This document shows, in pieces, positions 8,885-18,761 of a stretch of DNA of 64,000 nt. The first letter of the stretch is position 1; every line of letters starts with the position of its first letter. Under the pieces are notes generated by a model. That model was not told where the DNA came from and made no database searches. It saw nothing but the letters and a program-made list of their open reading frames with translations. Both the position numbers and the translations under genes were made by a program. Source of the DNA: Metallosphaera hakonensis JCM 8857 = DSM 7519 (GTDB lineage: Archaea > Thermoproteota > Thermoprotei_A > Sulfolobales > Sulfolobaceae); NCBI RefSeq assembly GCF_003201675.2, contig NZ_CP029287.2, forward strand, positions 558,001 to 622,000, given 5' to 3'.

Positions 8885-9324
8885 ATGAGGAGTAAGAATC
8901 ATAGCTTTTAAACGGGGTTTAAGAAAAACTGTTGGTGTTGACAACTCGGGCTCCAGATGGATGAGGAGAGTCTTCAGCTCTGAATACTTGCCATGATGGG
9001 TTAATGGGTGGGAAGCCACGTCTTCTAGGCGTTCCTTAAAACTAGGGGATAAGACAGGCCGGGTTCTAATTAATGCTCTGTCAATCAACCATGCATCTTC
9101 CGTAGAATTGTTCAAATCTCCTTTAGGTCAATATCTAGTGACATGGCCTAGATTCTTTGTGTTCAACTCATTGGTACTTAACTTGTTACTCCCACACTGG
9201 CGGAAAAGTCACGATCTGCCACGGTCCGGATTATCAGAGGCTAGGCGTGAGGAGCCTCCAACGGTGGCAGGAAATCACGTTACCGCCACAGTTCACTTTT
9301 TAGAGACGAAGTGTGAAGGGCCTC
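8885..9324. other. Gap holding a TATA box and a candidate structured RNA
   Basis: If the YyaL-like gene starts at 8884, this 440-bp stretch has no protein gene. It holds the TTTTAAA promoter element (about 8905-8912, minus sense) and, at 9198-9290, a set of three nested inverted repeats described separately. The minus frame open to 9115 looks like non-coding sequence by composition. Confidence 0.5.
9198..9290 (+). ncRNA. Candidate H/ACA-like structured RNA
   Basis: Three nested inverted repeats can pair: TGGCGG (9198-9203) with CCGCCA (9283-9288), CTGCCAC (9216-9222) with GTGGCAG (9264-9270), and GAGGCT (9237-9242) with AGCCTC (9253-9258). Unpaired 12-base strands lie on both sides between the outer and middle stems, like a pseudouridylation pocket. 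The apical loop contains GTGAGG, resembling a K-loop, and ACA (9288-9290) immediately follows the lower stem on the plus strand. The pocket-to-ACA distance (about 16-17) is slightly longer than the usual 14-16. No target has been identified. Confidence 0.3.
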
Positions 9325-9969
9325 CTACTGTTTCTTTCTTGCAAACCAATACATTCCTCCCAACAATGCCAACAGACCTATCCCCGCATAGCTTACACCT
9401 GGACCAAAGTGATTCGTTTCAGGGGACTTAACGAAGTATGCGGTCAGGTTGGAATCGTTATAAACCATATACCATATCTGATTACCCACTAGTCCGTCAC
9501 TCCAGTTCATAATACTATAACCTTGGTCTGGCGAAGCAGTAAGTGTAAGTACCGTACCAGCTTGCACATTAAACCCCTCGGTACCATTAACTTTGATCCT
9601 TGATTCGTTTGGGAAGATAACGTAAACTGATCCTGGTCCCTCAACATTTACCTCCACATGATAGTACAAGGGTTTCACGGTTACGTTGAGGACAGTGGTT
9701 CTAGCGGGATTAATAGTTAAATTACTAGTTTTTATGCCATTTATCAAGATCTCTGAGGAGGGCGATAAGGAATTGACGTATACCTGTACTGTTGAGTTGG
9801 GGACATTAAAGGTGGCGTTACTATTTGCGAAGAGGAACGTTCCGTTCTCGTAGAGAAGGACTTGAGTCTGATACCCATAAATAAATACGTGAAGGGTGAC
9901 TCCATGGATAATACTTGAAGATGATATACTTAAAAGGAGGGAGAGAAGTACAAGAGTGCTCTTTCGCAT
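9325..9969 (-). CDS. Secreted, membrane-anchored surface protein
   Basis: A 214-residue protein with an N-terminal signal peptide (MRKSTLVLLSLLLSISSSS) and a C-terminal membrane helix followed by RKKQ. The outside domain is beta-rich and has about ten N-glycosylation sequons (NGT, NAT, NST, NLT and so on). The segment LTASPDQGYSIMNWSDG resembles the InlB-type B-repeat found in surface adhesins. It is therefore probably a glycosylated, cell-anchored surface protein; the ligand is unknown. Confidence 0.75.
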   Translation of the reverse strand: MRKSTLVLLSLLLSISSSSIIHGVTLHVFIYGYQTQVLLYENGTFLFANSNATFNVPNSTVQVYVNSLSPSSEILINGIKTSNLTINPARTTVLNVTVKPLYYHVEVNVEGPGSVYVIFPNESRIKVNGTEGFNVQAGTVLTLTASPDQGYSIMNWSDGLVGNQIWYMVYNDSNLTAYFVKSPETNHFGPGVSYAGIGLLALLGGMYWFARKKQ

Positions 9970-10189
9970 GATATTTTCGTGTGGTTAATTTTAGGGTGAG
10001 TTCAGAGAAAGTATACGAGTCGAACCTTGGCCTAATGTGAATACCTTCATGAACCCCTTGAAGGACCAAGTTTTTATTATGAATTGCCAAATGATTCGAG
10101 AATGAGGAACCCAACCTTACCTGATTCGTGATGACGGGTTGTTTCACCTGATCTAGATAAAGTTAAATTATACCACAGGATTTCACTTC

Positions 10190-11032
10190 GTGGAGATTCG
10201 GGTTTACATTAACGGCTCTGAAATTCCCCTAAAGGATAAGACGCTAATTTCCGGTCCGGGAAAATATAGGGCAGGTAGGCTTCTTTATTTCGTACTAAAG
10301 GCACTACATCAAATGCCCAGACTCTACGGAGTGACCGAGAGCGATCCAATCGCTGGATGGAAGAGAAACTTCGAGACAAAATTTGCTTCAATTTTAACTT
10401 CTAATCTTGAACCAGGGAAGATAAGGTTGGAAGGGACTTTCAAGCTTGATCTGGAGAAGTTCTCCATATCAGGTAAGGTAAATGGGGGGACAATAGATGT
10501 AAGAGTAGAACTGAATCAAATACCGGACAACGTTTACCCTGGCTTGAGGGGAATGGTACAGGTCGACTCCTTCTATTTCTCTGGACTCAATAGACCGAGA
10601 CCATTCCTGGTTCCCGGATCTAAGGACGGAATACTAGCTGGGTTTCATCGCTTTCTAGTACTTCAGACAGAGAGTGCCTCGGGGGTACCAAAGACCTTGG
10701 GGATAGTGTCGGAGTACATCAATTCCATTGTTCTTCCTCAGGGATACTCCACTGAACTTAGAGGAAGGAGGTTAACAACCGACGAAAAGGAGGGACTATT
10801 CTTGGATGGGGAGGCATTATATAATGTGGAGCCCGAAATGCTAAGCTTGCTAAGCTTAAGGCTGTCCCTAGACATGGCCCAGGAGGGCTCTGTCTTGATC
10901 GTTGAAGACCCTGAGGCCCATCTCTCACAGGATAGCCTCAAGGAGGTAAAGATCTGGCTAGATAGATTCAAGGGGCCGCTTATTCTAGTGACGGAGGACA
11001 GCTCGTTTGGAAATAGAGTTATTCGATTTTGA
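10190..11032 (+). CDS. ABC/RecF-type ATPase-like protein with degenerate P-loop
   Basis: The 280-residue product ends with a convincing Walker B and following His switch region, VLIVEDPEAHLSQDSL (about residues 235-250), typical of RecF/OLD/SMC-like AAA ATPases. At the N terminus, where GxxGxGKS/T is expected, the sequence is ISGPGKYRAGRLL (about 20-32): the Gly-Pro start is kept but the GKS/T core is not. ATP binding is therefore doubtful. The start is GTG with an AT-rich TATA-like box (10162-10172) at leaderless spacing. It is convergent with the 438-aa unknown gene. Function unknown. Confidence 0.65.
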   Translation: MEIRVYINGSEIPLKDKTLISGPGKYRAGRLLYFVLKALHQMPRLYGVTESDPIAGWKRNFETKFASILTSNLEPGKIRLEGTFKLDLEKFSISGKVNGGTIDVRVELNQIPDNVYPGLRGMVQVDSFYFSGLNRPRPFLVPGSKDGILAGFHRFLVLQTESASGVPKTLGIVSEYINSIVLPQGYSTELRGRRLTTDEKEGLFLDGEALYNVEPEMLSLLSLRLSLDMAQEGSVLIVEDPEAHLSQDSLKEVKIWLDRFKGPLILVTEDSSFGNRVIRF

Positions 11033-11044
11033 TCTCATTCACGT

Positions 11045-12361
11045 TCATGGTTTTTCGAGTCGACTTTGGGAACTTGGAGAATGCTTAAAGGTTATCATTT
11101 CCTTAAGCAGGAGGTCTCGAAGGACCTTAACTAGCCTCTGGTAGTTCTCCTGAATTGACCTGATCCTTATTGAAGTGTCCTTAAACTTTTCGCAGGAATC
11201 ACACATCACCAAGAACTTGTCCTCGACCCTCTTCAAGGAAACACCTATGACCTCATCTGCAACCTTCAGTTTCAATGCGACACCGTTCTCTATACTTTTC
11301 ATGGAGATTCCTCTCAAAGCCAGTGAAGCTACCTTCGTGAAATTAGTGTTAGCAATGGAGTTAATGTAGTTCAGGGTGAGAACGTAGGCTTCCATGGCCA
11401 TTTCCCTGCACGAAGTGGGGTCCCCGAGCTCCTTTATACATGAGAAATACACGGAACACCTACCAGTAGACATTGGGGAGATGAACTTGGATATTACTGG
11501 GATAGCCCCAAACGTTTCCCTACCGCAACCTAAACTCAAGGAAAGATATCCTCCCCTAACCCTATATTCTCCAATCTTAACTCCATTAAATGATAGTTGA
11601 CCTTTCTTCATCCTCACCACTTGAGCCTTCTCCCTGGGCTTTATCACTCTATCCTCAATGATTTCAGGGATAATCGATTTGTTGTCCACTATATTACCGT
11701 CTGGTATTTCCTCGCTCACAAATGGATAATATCCCAGTTCACCCAGTGAAACTATCGACCAGTCCTCCATTTCCCTATTGTTGGACAGATCAATTATCCT
11801 CCCTCCATGAAGAATAGTGCTCCTCAATTGAAGGTAGTTAAGTAAGTTCATCCTCCTCGATATCACAAGAGTGGATGTCCTCTCAGCCTCGAAAATATTG
11901 TTGATAACTGCTATTCCCTTACTTCTAAGAAATTTCGCCTCCTCCTTATTGGCAGGCACTACAGACGCTTCTCCTAGAGATAGAATGAAGTCTAACCTTG
12001 ACCTTGAGAATTTATACTGAGGAGAGTTAACCTTGTAACTCAGGATCCTGAACGGTGAAAGATAACCTTCTCTCATTAGATCCTCAGACTTCTTGATCAC
12101 TGCCAAATCAACCTTTCTCAATAATTTCGGCGTAGCGAAGTTGGATACTATGATCAGGTTACCGTGTTTCCACAGTTGAGGGGCAATAGGAAACCGTACT
12201 ATCCCTGTCTTGCCCTCTGTTAGTTGTCGATCCCTTACTATGAAAGCGGAGTCCAACTCCTGTTCCAGGTAGTTTAGGAAGCTCACGTCATAGCCTGGAA
12301 CAACTAGTAAAACTTTACCTCCTTGGTATAGGGAGGACAATTCCCTGGCCAGTTTCTTCAA
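11045..12361 (-). CDS. Hypothetical protein (438 aa) with Cys motifs
   Basis: A 438-residue soluble protein that I do not recognise. The C-terminal third has clustered cysteines (CGRETFG, CSVYFSCIKELGDPTSC, CDSCEKF) that could bind a metal. The N-terminal part is alpha/beta with LLVVPGYDVSFLNYLEQEL near residues 18-36. It ends 13 bp from the convergent degenerate ATPase gene and stands alone on its strand; the pairing with that gene gives no firm clue. Confidence 0.65.
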   Translation of the reverse strand: MKKLARELSSLYQGGKVLLVVPGYDVSFLNYLEQELDSAFIVRDRQLTEGKTGIVRFPIAPQLWKHGNLIIVSNFATPKLLRKVDLAVIKKSEDLMREGYLSPFRILSYKVNSPQYKFSRSRLDFILSLGEASVVPANKEEAKFLRSKGIAVINNIFEAERTSTLVISRRMNLLNYLQLRSTILHGGRIIDLSNNREMEDWSIVSLGELGYYPFVSEEIPDGNIVDNKSIIPEIIEDRVIKPREKAQVVRMKKGQLSFNGVKIGEYRVRGGYLSLSLGCGRETFGAIPVISKFISPMSTGRCSVYFSCIKELGDPTSCREMAMEAYVLTLNYINSIANTNFTKVASLALRGISMKSIENGVALKLKVADEVIGVSLKRVEDKFLVMCDSCEKFKDTSIRIRSIQENYQRLVKVLRDLLLKEMITFKHSPSSQSRLEKP

Positions 12362-13005
12362 TTCGAAATTTTGAGAGAGTACGTAACTTTTATTTCTATT
12401 GGAGTAAGGAATTATGTGTAGAGGGTAACTTGTGATGATCCTTACAAGGACGGATTGATGAAGACAAAGGCAAACTGACCTGGGTTCAATCTGTGACGCT
12501 CCAACATACCTTCCCTTGAATTGAAAAATGCTTAAAGATATTTATACTAGCTCCAGTTGTAAAGAGGAAAGTGAAATTCAATAATAACCCAGTCTGAACT
12601 CTTAAATTATAGGTTGACTTATGTTGACCCTGACCTTTAAAGTCTAAGGAAGTATAACATAGGGCGGGATTAGGGCGATTAATATCAAGCTTCGAAGGGT
12701 GGCACTGAGTAGGAAGCTAGAGTTATGGGAGATAACCCAACTGATGAATGTCAAGGAGGGCACGATGACGCGGAACAATCTCCACAGGACTCCATGACCT
12801 CAAATTGTTGATAATGGGTCTTGGTTAATGGTGCAATTCGGGAGCTTTTTGAGTTAAGTCTTTACTCCTGTATTTAGTTACCTCAACTTGATCTGCTCCT
12901 TTGTTGGTTATCCCATGAGGGTGGTGATGCATTGGCCTGAACTAATCCCTTTGATATCATAAATTACTCACCTGCATTTAATACTTCAGGTTAAGTCATC
13001 TACAT
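12362..13005. other. Long intergenic region with candidate C/D RNA
   Basis: A 644-bp gap between divergent genes. It contains the candidate C/D box sRNA at 12432-12478 and the promoter of the DUF2203 gene on the right. Several T-rich and TATA-like stretches occur (for example 12539-12549). No ORF with convincing coding character was found, and no repeat shared with other parts of the window. Confidence 0.5.
12430..12480 (+). ncRNA. Candidate C/D box sRNA
   Basis: The order and spacing of boxes fit an archaeal C/D guide: C box GTGATGA (12432-12438), 16 bases, C' box TTGATGA (12455-12461), 13 bases, D box CTGA (12475-12478). The D' box would be CGGA (12451-12454), degenerate and directly abutting C', which is the weakest point. 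A TTTTATTT promoter-like element lies about 40 bases upstream. The D guide would be AGACAAAGGCAAA. No target was searched. Confidence 0.4.
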
Positions 13006-13371
13006 ATGAGCTACACTTACTTTGATCTTGATACTGCCAGGAGAATTCTCCCTTGGGTAAAGGAGAAACTGGAACAACTGAGACAGGCTGAAATTAAGGC
13101 TGAACAGGCCCTTTTAGCTGGAAAGAAGGAATACATAGAGATATACTCCATGGAAGTTGATTCGGTAATTAGGGAGCTCACCGATAAGGGAATCCTGGTT
13201 AGAGACGTCAAAATGGGTCTAGTGGACTTTCCCGCAGTAATAAACGACAGACCTGCTTATCTGTGTTGGAAAATTGATGAAGAGGATATACTTTATTGGC
13301 ATTACGTAGAAGAAGGTTTCAGGGGTAGGAAAAGAATAACCAAAAGGGAAAATATACTAAGCTATCAATAA
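13006..13371 (+). CDS. DUF2203 family protein
   Basis: A 121-residue protein matching the DUF2203 family: N-terminal YFDLDTARRILPWVKEKLEQLR, then a long helix, and the hallmark C-terminal block GLVDFPAVIN-DRPAYLCWKIDEEDILYWHYVEEGFRGR (about residues 73-107). The function of the family is unknown. It stands alone on the plus strand with a promoter-like TTTAATAC about 28 bases before the ATG, so it is probably monocistronic. Confidence 0.85.
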   Translation: MSYTYFDLDTARRILPWVKEKLEQLRQAEIKAEQALLAGKKEYIEIYSMEVDSVIRELTDKGILVRDVKMGLVDFPAVINDRPAYLCWKIDEEDILYWHYVEEGFRGRKRITKRENILSYQ

Positions 13372-13897
13372 TGGCTCTGGCTTTGAAGGGGTTTGTGATT
13401 AGAACTATTCTCTCCTTACATTTGAGGATGTGAAACGCAACCAACGAGTGAAGGTTATCTGGTTATCGCCAATCAAGACAGGTTTATCTCCTCTCACCTC
13501 ATTGTTGAAGATCCAATATCCAGTGGATGCAGATTTTGGGCCATCTGGTGAATACCCAAAGGAAAAAGATTTCTGTTTCTTAGCCCACCTTGGCTCAAGG
13601 TAGAGGGAGGATTTCACCCTGAAGATGATCCTACGACCGTCTCTCCACAATGGGCCATCTCATGGTGCATGGGTTGCCTCGTCGATACCCGTTTACATTG
13701 AGGCATCATGATAAGGTTCACACAGCAGACAACTAAACACGAAATACCACTATTTCACAGATACTTGGGTTTAAATTCAACAAGTTGTCTTGGATCTTCA
13801 AAAGAGTTTCATGTAAGTTGGAACTGGATCGCATTTGTTCCCATTGCAGAAGATAAGTTAGGTTAAGATTAAATAAGATCAGGGGAAAACCCCACTT
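13372..13897. other. Gap between DUF2203 gene and cutA; weak ORF only
   Basis: The 526 bp contain one minus-strand ORF (13405-13650, 81 codons from a TTG) whose product (ending RFTSSNVRRE) matches nothing I know; it may be a small gene, a gene remnant or chance. On the right, a TTAAATAAG box (about 13867-13875) and a short GGGG-AAAA-CCCC inverted repeat (13882-13893) precede cutA. The inverted repeat lies in the expected 5' end of its mRNA. Confidence 0.4.
13405..13650 (-). CDS. Possible small hypothetical protein (81 aa)
   Basis: An 81-codon minus-strand ORF in an otherwise empty gap. Its Arg codons are mostly AGG/AGA like neighbouring genes, and the product has aromatic-rich stretches (GYWIFNNEVRGDKPVLIGDN) that look protein-like rather than random. 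It starts with TTG and lacks a clear promoter or homology that I can recall. It could also be the 3' remnant of a larger decayed gene. Confidence 0.25.
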   Translation of the reverse strand: MWRDGRRIIFRVKSSLYLEPRWAKKQKSFSFGYSPDGPKSASTGYWIFNNEVRGDKPVLIGDNQITFTRWLRFTSSNVRRE

Positions 13898-16090
13898 ATG
13901 ACCCTGGTTGGTTCAAGAGTAAAGAGGCTTGAAGACGAGAAATTAATCACTGGAAGAGGACAATACATAGATGATATCGAGCTACCTGGAACTCTTTTCT
14001 TGGGCATCTTAAGAAGTCAAGTGGCACATGCTAAAATAAAGAGAATCGATGTGTCAGACGCCCTTAAGGTCGTGGGGGTTATGGACGCCTTCACAGGGCT
14101 TAACATAAAGGTTGAGAACAGACCAAAGAACTTCCCCATGGCATCAACTGAGATCCTTTACGAAGGGCAACCATTGGCTGCAGTGCTTGCGGTTGATAGA
14201 TATACGGCATATGATGCCATGGAAAGAATCCAAGTGGAATACGAGGAGCTTCCCGTGGTTCTTGATCCAGTAAAGGCAGTTGAAGAGAAATTTAACGCTG
14301 TCGAAGGTGAGAGGAACTTAGTCTACAGTAAGAAATACAGCTCTGGCAACCCAGAGGAGTCGTTAAGGAAATCTGACAAAATCGTGACCCTAGACCTTGA
14401 AATATCGAGAGTGTACCCAGCGGCCATGGAGACTAGAGGTCTTCTAGTTTCATTTTCGGCTAATACACTAACAGTCTATGCACCGACTCAATCTCCTCAC
14501 TTTATGAGACGCTACCTCCTGGAGGCCTTCGGAAAGGAAGTAGAGGACATCAGGGTAGTGCAACCTGACGTGGGAGGAGCCTTCGGCTCCAAATTATTCC
14601 CATACCCAGAGGATTACATAGCCGTATATGCGGCCTTAAGGTCCAAGAGACCAGTTAAATGGTCAGCGACCAGGAGCGAGGACATAAGGTCTACATATCA
14701 CGGAAGAGGGCAGATACACAGGGTGAAAGCTGGGGCGAAAAGGGACGGAACGCTCACAGCCATCGTTGATGATCTTTTCATAGATCTCGGAGCTGCAAGT
14801 CACGGGACTTATTTGGCTGACATCGCGGCGACCATGCTCCCTGGACCCTACCAAGTTAAGGACTTACTCGTTAACGTGTACGGGGTTCATACCAACAAAA
14901 CTCCCCTAGATCAGTACAGAGGGGCAGGGAGACCTGAGGCTTCCTTCGTGATTGAGAGGGTAATGGACTCATTAGCTGACGAGTTAGATATGGACCCAAT
15001 CGAGTTTAGGAAGAGGAATCTAATCAGGGAAGTGTCATATACTAACCCGTTGGGCTTAAAATACGATTCGGGTAACTACCTCACTCTCCTGGAGAAGGCA
15101 GAGAAAGTATATAGGGAAATGGAATCTAGGGCAAGAGAATTGAGTGCTAAGGGGAGAAAAGTTGCAGTAGGATTCGATTTCTACCTTGAGCAGAACAACT
15201 TTGGCCCATGGGAAAGCGCTTCAGTTAGGGTAAGAGGGGACGGAAAAATCGTCTTAATAATAGGTGCAGCGCCACACGGTCAAGGAACTGGGACTGGCAT
15301 AGCTCAAATAGTGGCCGACGAGTTGGGGGTAGATATCAACGACGTCGATGTCAGATGGGGCGACACTGCTATGCTTGGTGAGGCTTATGGAACGTATGGA
15401 AGCAGAAGCCTAACTCTAGCAGGGAACGCAGCAATCCTAGCTTCAAGGAAGGTCAAGGAGAAGGCAGTGAGATTGGCCGCTCAATTCATGAAGAGTGACG
15501 TTCAAGAACTAAGATATGAACAGGGGAAGGTAACAAATATCAAGACCAACAAGTTCATGACACTTAAAGAGATAGCTTCTAGGTCTATGTCGAGCCTAGG
15601 AGGAGTATGGAAGTATAGGGAGGAGCCGGGGTTGGAGGCTACTGCGTATTTCGGCCTGGATAACTACACCTACCCCTACGGAAGTCATGTGGTTATGGTC
15701 GAGATAGTTGACGGGAAACCCAAGGTCCTAGAATACTATGCAATAGATGACATAGGGATTGTTGTTAATCCCCTCCTGGCGGAAGGGCAAGTTAGAGGAG
15801 GAGTTATCCAAGGCTATGGTGAAACCGTACTTGAGGAGATAGTTTATGGAGATAATGGGTCTCTCCTCTCAGGGAATTTCTCAGATTATGCCTTACCCAC
15901 AGCTGTAGAGGGTTTCAATATTAGATGGGATTATATGGAAATAGGTAAATCCGATGCACCTCTACCTGCGAAGGGAATAGGTGAGGGAGCCACCATTGGG
16001 ACTCCGCCAGCGCTCATTAGAGCCCTAGAGAAGGCGTCAGGCAAGAAATTGACGAGATTACCCGTCAAGCCTGAGGATCTTTTACCTTAA
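13898..16090 (+). CDS. cutA: Mo hydroxylase large subunit (CutA/CoxL-like)
   Basis: A 730-residue member of the xanthine dehydrogenase/CO dehydrogenase large-subunit family, which carries the molybdopterin-cytosine-dinucleotide site. Motifs include GGAFGSK (226-232), the cofactor-binding stretch [18 protein letters not shown] and the C-terminal Glu in [10 protein letters not shown]. The CODH-specific active-site Cys loop is absent, so an aldehyde oxidoreductase such as the Sulfolobus glyceraldehyde dehydrogenase is more likely than CODH. Its FAD and 2Fe-2S partners lie 27 kb away (43345-44700), so the complex is genetically split. A TATA-like box lies about 28 bases upstream. Its 3' end overlaps the SelD-like gene by 26 bp. 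Confidence 0.85.
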   Translation: MTLVGSRVKRLEDEKLITGRGQYIDDIELPGTLFLGILRSQVAHAKIKRIDVSDALKVVGVMDAFTGLNIKVENRPKNFPMASTEILYEGQPLAAVLAVDRYTAYDAMERIQVEYEELPVVLDPVKAVEEKFNAVEGERNLVYSKKYSSGNPEESLRKSDKIVTLDLEISRVYPAAMETRGLLVSFSANTLTVYAPTQSPHFMRRYLLEAFGKEVEDIRVVQPDVGGAFGSKLFPYPEDYIAVYAALRSKRPVKWSATRSEDIRSTYHGRGQIHRVKAGAKRDGTLTAIVDDLFIDLGAASHGTYLADIAATMLPGPYQVKDLLVNVYGVHTNKTPLDQYRGAGRPEASFVIERVMDSLADELDMDPIEFRKRNLIREVSYTNPLGLKYDSGNYLTLLEKAEKVYREMESRARELSAKGRKVAVGFDFYLEQNNFGPWESASVRVRGDGKIVLIIGAAPHGQGTGTGIAQIVADELGVDINDVDVRWGDTAMLGEAYGTYGSRSLTLAGNAAILASRKVKEKAVRLAAQFMKSDVQELRYEQGKVTNIKTNKFMTLKEIASRSMSSLGGVWKYREEPGLEATAYFGLDNYTYPYGSHVVMVEIVDGKPKVLEYYAIDDIGIVVNPLLAEGQVRGGVIQGYGETVLEEIVYGDNGSLLSGNFSDYALPTAVEGFNIRWDYMEIGKSDAPLPAKGIGEGATIGTPPALIRALEKASGKKLTRLPVKPEDLLP

Positions 16091-17465
16091 AGTACTTGAG
16101 AATATTTTCCCTGTGAATTAGCTTACATACGTCTTTTTTCACGTATACTGTGCCATTACCTCTCCCCAGAACCCTTCCTATTACCCTGGGTTCCAATCCC
16201 ACCTTACTCAACGACTGGGCCACATCGTCTATAACTTTCCTGTTTGCGAACATGACTATAGCCCCATTGGTTCCAGCCGTGGAGTTAGGGATTATGAAGT
16301 TCTCAGTGGCGAACTCACTGATTTCCCTATCAATTACGGGAACATCGTATAACTCCACGTCTACCATGGCCTTATCTGCGAACTCCTTGATAACGAAAAT
16401 CCCTGGGCCAGTAACGTCAGTGGTCATGGCGATGTGAGCCTCTGGATCGAAACCTTCCCCAAACTTGGGTAAGTGATCATAGATCGCCTTTGCAGTATCA
16501 AAGTTGGGTTTCGTCATGTAATCGAGGGCTCTCTTCTTGGCCTCTTCAACTCTCTGGAGGGAGATGCCCCTTTCCTCTAAGGTCTCCAGGAGTTCGGGGA
16601 CAGTCAAGAGCCACATGTGAACGTTGATTGGAGTCAGTTCGCCTACGGGTCTAGTTACCAAGATCTCCATGTTTTCGTCCACCTTCCCATAGAATGTAGG
16701 TAACTCATGATCCGATTTCCCAATCACCGTAGCCCCAATCATTAGGGTACCGGTCTGTGGTTGTACATCCTCAATTAATTTAATCCCATATCTGTTGGCA
16801 AAGCTCTTGAAGTTCCTAAGTAACGTCTCCTTAAGTTCAGGATCAGGGGCATCAGCTACAGGTATCATCTTGAGGTCTTGAAATGCTCCCTTTGTGAACA
16901 GATCGTTCAAAGAGTTTGATATCCCCACGTCAACTTGCATCTGTGATCCTGGATCGTCGAGTGGATCAACTATCTGGATTGTGTCGTTGTTTGCCAGAGT
17001 ATAAGACTTCTGTGGATTACCATCGAGTTTAATGAGATCCAAGACTGCTACCTCGGCCTTGGGATTAGTTGTCACTATTGAGTGCCCCTTTCCAACTACA
17101 AGTTTTCTCCTTGTCTTTACTCCCGTGTAAACTCTCAACAAGAAATTCGCGAACTTCTCGGGATTCCCAGCGGTTTCTTGATTCACTTGAATCAGACTAA
17201 CAGCTCTGTCAGCGTCAAATTCACCACCGTTTATGACCCTCTTTATAACCTCAGATTCCCTACTAACAAATATATCAGTGTCTTCCCTGGGCATTACCTC
17301 TATATTGTTCTCAAGCAACTTCTGTTTAAGTTTCTCGAGGGCAGGATAGACGGTATCAATGAGATCGACTTTGACTGCGCATCCTGTAGCCAGTGAAAGG
17401 GGGTTTATTCCCATCTTCTTGTACTTATTTAAGTTGTTCCTGAATCTCTCAAACAGGTCACTCAA
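16065..17465 (-). CDS. SelD-like protein (AIR synthase superfamily)
   Basis: A 466-residue protein resembling selenophosphate synthetase (SelD/PurM fold). The N-terminal motif [14 protein letters not shown] keeps a Cys and a Lys three residues later (Cys29, Lys32), equivalent to the catalytic CxxK of SelD; later blocks such as [12 protein letters not shown] and [15 protein letters not shown] fit the superfamily. Sulfolobales are not known to make selenocysteine, so this would be an orphan SelD or a related kinase with another substrate. Start is TTG. It is convergent with cutA and divergent from a rhodanese gene, a sulfur/selenium-carrier context. Confidence 0.7.
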   Translation of the reverse strand: MSDLFERFRNNLNKYKKMGINPLSLATGCAVKVDLIDTVYPALEKLKQKLLENNIEVMPREDTDIFVSRESEVIKRVINGGEFDADRAVSLIQVNQETAGNPEKFANFLLRVYTGVKTRRKLVVGKGHSIVTTNPKAEVAVLDLIKLDGNPQKSYTLANNDTIQIVDPLDDPGSQMQVDVGISNSLNDLFTKGAFQDLKMIPVADAPDPELKETLLRNFKSFANRYGIKLIEDVQPQTGTLMIGATVIGKSDHELPTFYGKVDENMEILVTRPVGELTPINVHMWLLTVPELLETLEERGISLQRVEEAKKRALDYMTKPNFDTAKAIYDHLPKFGEGFDPEAHIAMTTDVTGPGIFVIKEFADKAMVDVELYDVPVIDREISEFATENFIIPNSTAGTNGAIVMFANRKVIDDVAQSLSKVGLEPRVIGRVLGRGNGTVYVKKDVCKLIHRENILKYFKVKDPQA

Positions 17466-17630
17466 ACCTCAACACTGATTGATAGATTAAGCCTATGATT
17501 TTAAAAAGTTGCCTTAAATAGGAATTCTTTAAATAAAAACATTAGATTTAATTTAGAGCGTTTTTTGAGGAATAAGTATTTGAATTGATTAGAAAGTAAA
17601 TATTTAAACCTCCATTAACGATGATAACTC

Positions 17631-18032
17631 ATGCAGATAATAGAGCAGTATTCAACCCCGTTTTATAAGAACATAATTGACATGCCTCCTTCAGTGGTAA
17701 GGAAGTTATGGAAGAACAAGCAAATTCTTGTACTTGACATCAGGACCCCACAGGAATACGTGGAACATCACATCCCTGGATCCCTACTAATTCCAATGGA
17801 TTACCTAGAGGTATTGCAAGAATACTTCAGCGACAAGGAAGTCGCTGTGGTATGCGAGCACGGGAACAGGGCAAGATATGCCACCTACGGTATGCCACAC
17901 CTTTACAAGAGAAAGGCAGTTTACATGATCGGCGGAATTGTGGGCTGGATGTCCATGGGTTACGAAGTTGAGAGCGGAATGGATGAAAACGGGGTCAAAT
18001 GGGAACAATGGCTCGATGAAAAACTTAAGTAA
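17631..18032 (+). CDS. Single-domain rhodanese-like protein
   Basis: A 133-residue rhodanese domain. It has the VLDIRTPQEYVEHHIPGSLLIP block (about 34-55) and the active-site loop VVCEHGNRA with Cys75, predicted to carry persulfide. The protein likely transfers sulfane sulfur in the cytoplasm (no signal peptide). A TTTAAA box about 27 bases before the ATG indicates a leaderless transcript. It is divergent from the SelD-like gene, with the promoters in the 165-bp gap between them. Confidence 0.9.
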   Translation: MQIIEQYSTPFYKNIIDMPPSVVRKLWKNKQILVLDIRTPQEYVEHHIPGSLLIPMDYLEVLQEYFSDKEVAVVCEHGNRARYATYGMPHLYKRKAVYMIGGIVGWMSMGYEVESGMDENGVKWEQWLDEKLK

Positions 18033-18134
18033 TTTTTAATCTTAACATTCTTCACATTTCATATGTTGCAGAAGGGTTCTCATAGTAAAATTGATAAAGG
18101 GGCAGATAGTAAGAGGTAAGGGGTTTCACCTACT

Positions 18135-18758
18135 TTGCCTAAAATCCCTGTAAAAGTGGTAAGTTGGCAGGATATCGTTGGGCTTTCGGAAAGCTTGAGC
18201 GAGAAGATTAAGGCTGAATTTACACCTGATGTAATAATTGCTGTGGCTCGGGGTGGATTAGTGCCAGCCAGGCTTTTAGCGGACTCCCTGGGAATTGTGG
18301 ACGTACTATCCCTGAAAGTTGAACATTGGGTTGTAACTGCCTCCCATACTCCTGAAGCCAGGATAAAGTATCCCTATAAGGTAGATCTAAGCGATAAGAA
18401 AGTTCTGATAGTGGACGACATAACCGACACTGGAGACAGTCTAATACTCTCAAGTAAATACGTGGGGGATAACTTCTCTCCGAGGGTGATGAAGACTGCT
18501 ACATTACAACACATAAAGACGTCCTCAAAGTTTGAGCCTGACTTCTATGCCCAGACCATTACGGAATGGGCCTGGTTCATGTACCCTTGGAATTACTGGG
18601 AGGACGAAATTAACCTTGTTAGGAAAGTTATAGATGAGAGAAAGACCACTAATCTCAGTATCTTAGAAGAAGCCTTCAAGGAGAGCTACGGAGTATCTCC
18701 TCCTATCTCACTTGATAAAATCCTTGCTGAGATGAAAAGGAGAAAAATTATTGATTGA
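18135..18758 (+). CDS. Purine-type phosphoribosyltransferase
   Basis: A 207-residue type I PRTase. The PRPP-binding signature [13 protein letters not shown] (about 90-102) is intact and the N-terminal [15 protein letters not shown] loop (36-50) fits pyrophosphate binding. Known Sulfolobus relatives are 6-oxopurine (GMP/IMP) salvage enzymes, but the base is not certain here. The TTG start gives [11 protein letters not shown]. It ends 3 bp from the convergent aRF1 gene. Confidence 0.8.
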   Translation: MPKIPVKVVSWQDIVGLSESLSEKIKAEFTPDVIIAVARGGLVPARLLADSLGIVDVLSLKVEHWVVTASHTPEARIKYPYKVDLSDKKVLIVDDITDTGDSLILSSKYVGDNFSPRVMKTATLQHIKTSSKFEPDFYAQTITEWAWFMYPWNYWEDEINLVRKVIDERKTTNLSILEEAFKESYGVSPPISLDKILAEMKRRKIID

Positions 18759-18761
18759 AAT

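Noticed and set aside
8885-9115. 77-codon N-terminal extension of the YyaL-like ORF
   Set aside because: The family begins near MNRLANSSSAFL; a TATA box lies at leaderless spacing for the 8884 ATG; and the extension overlaps no conserved block.
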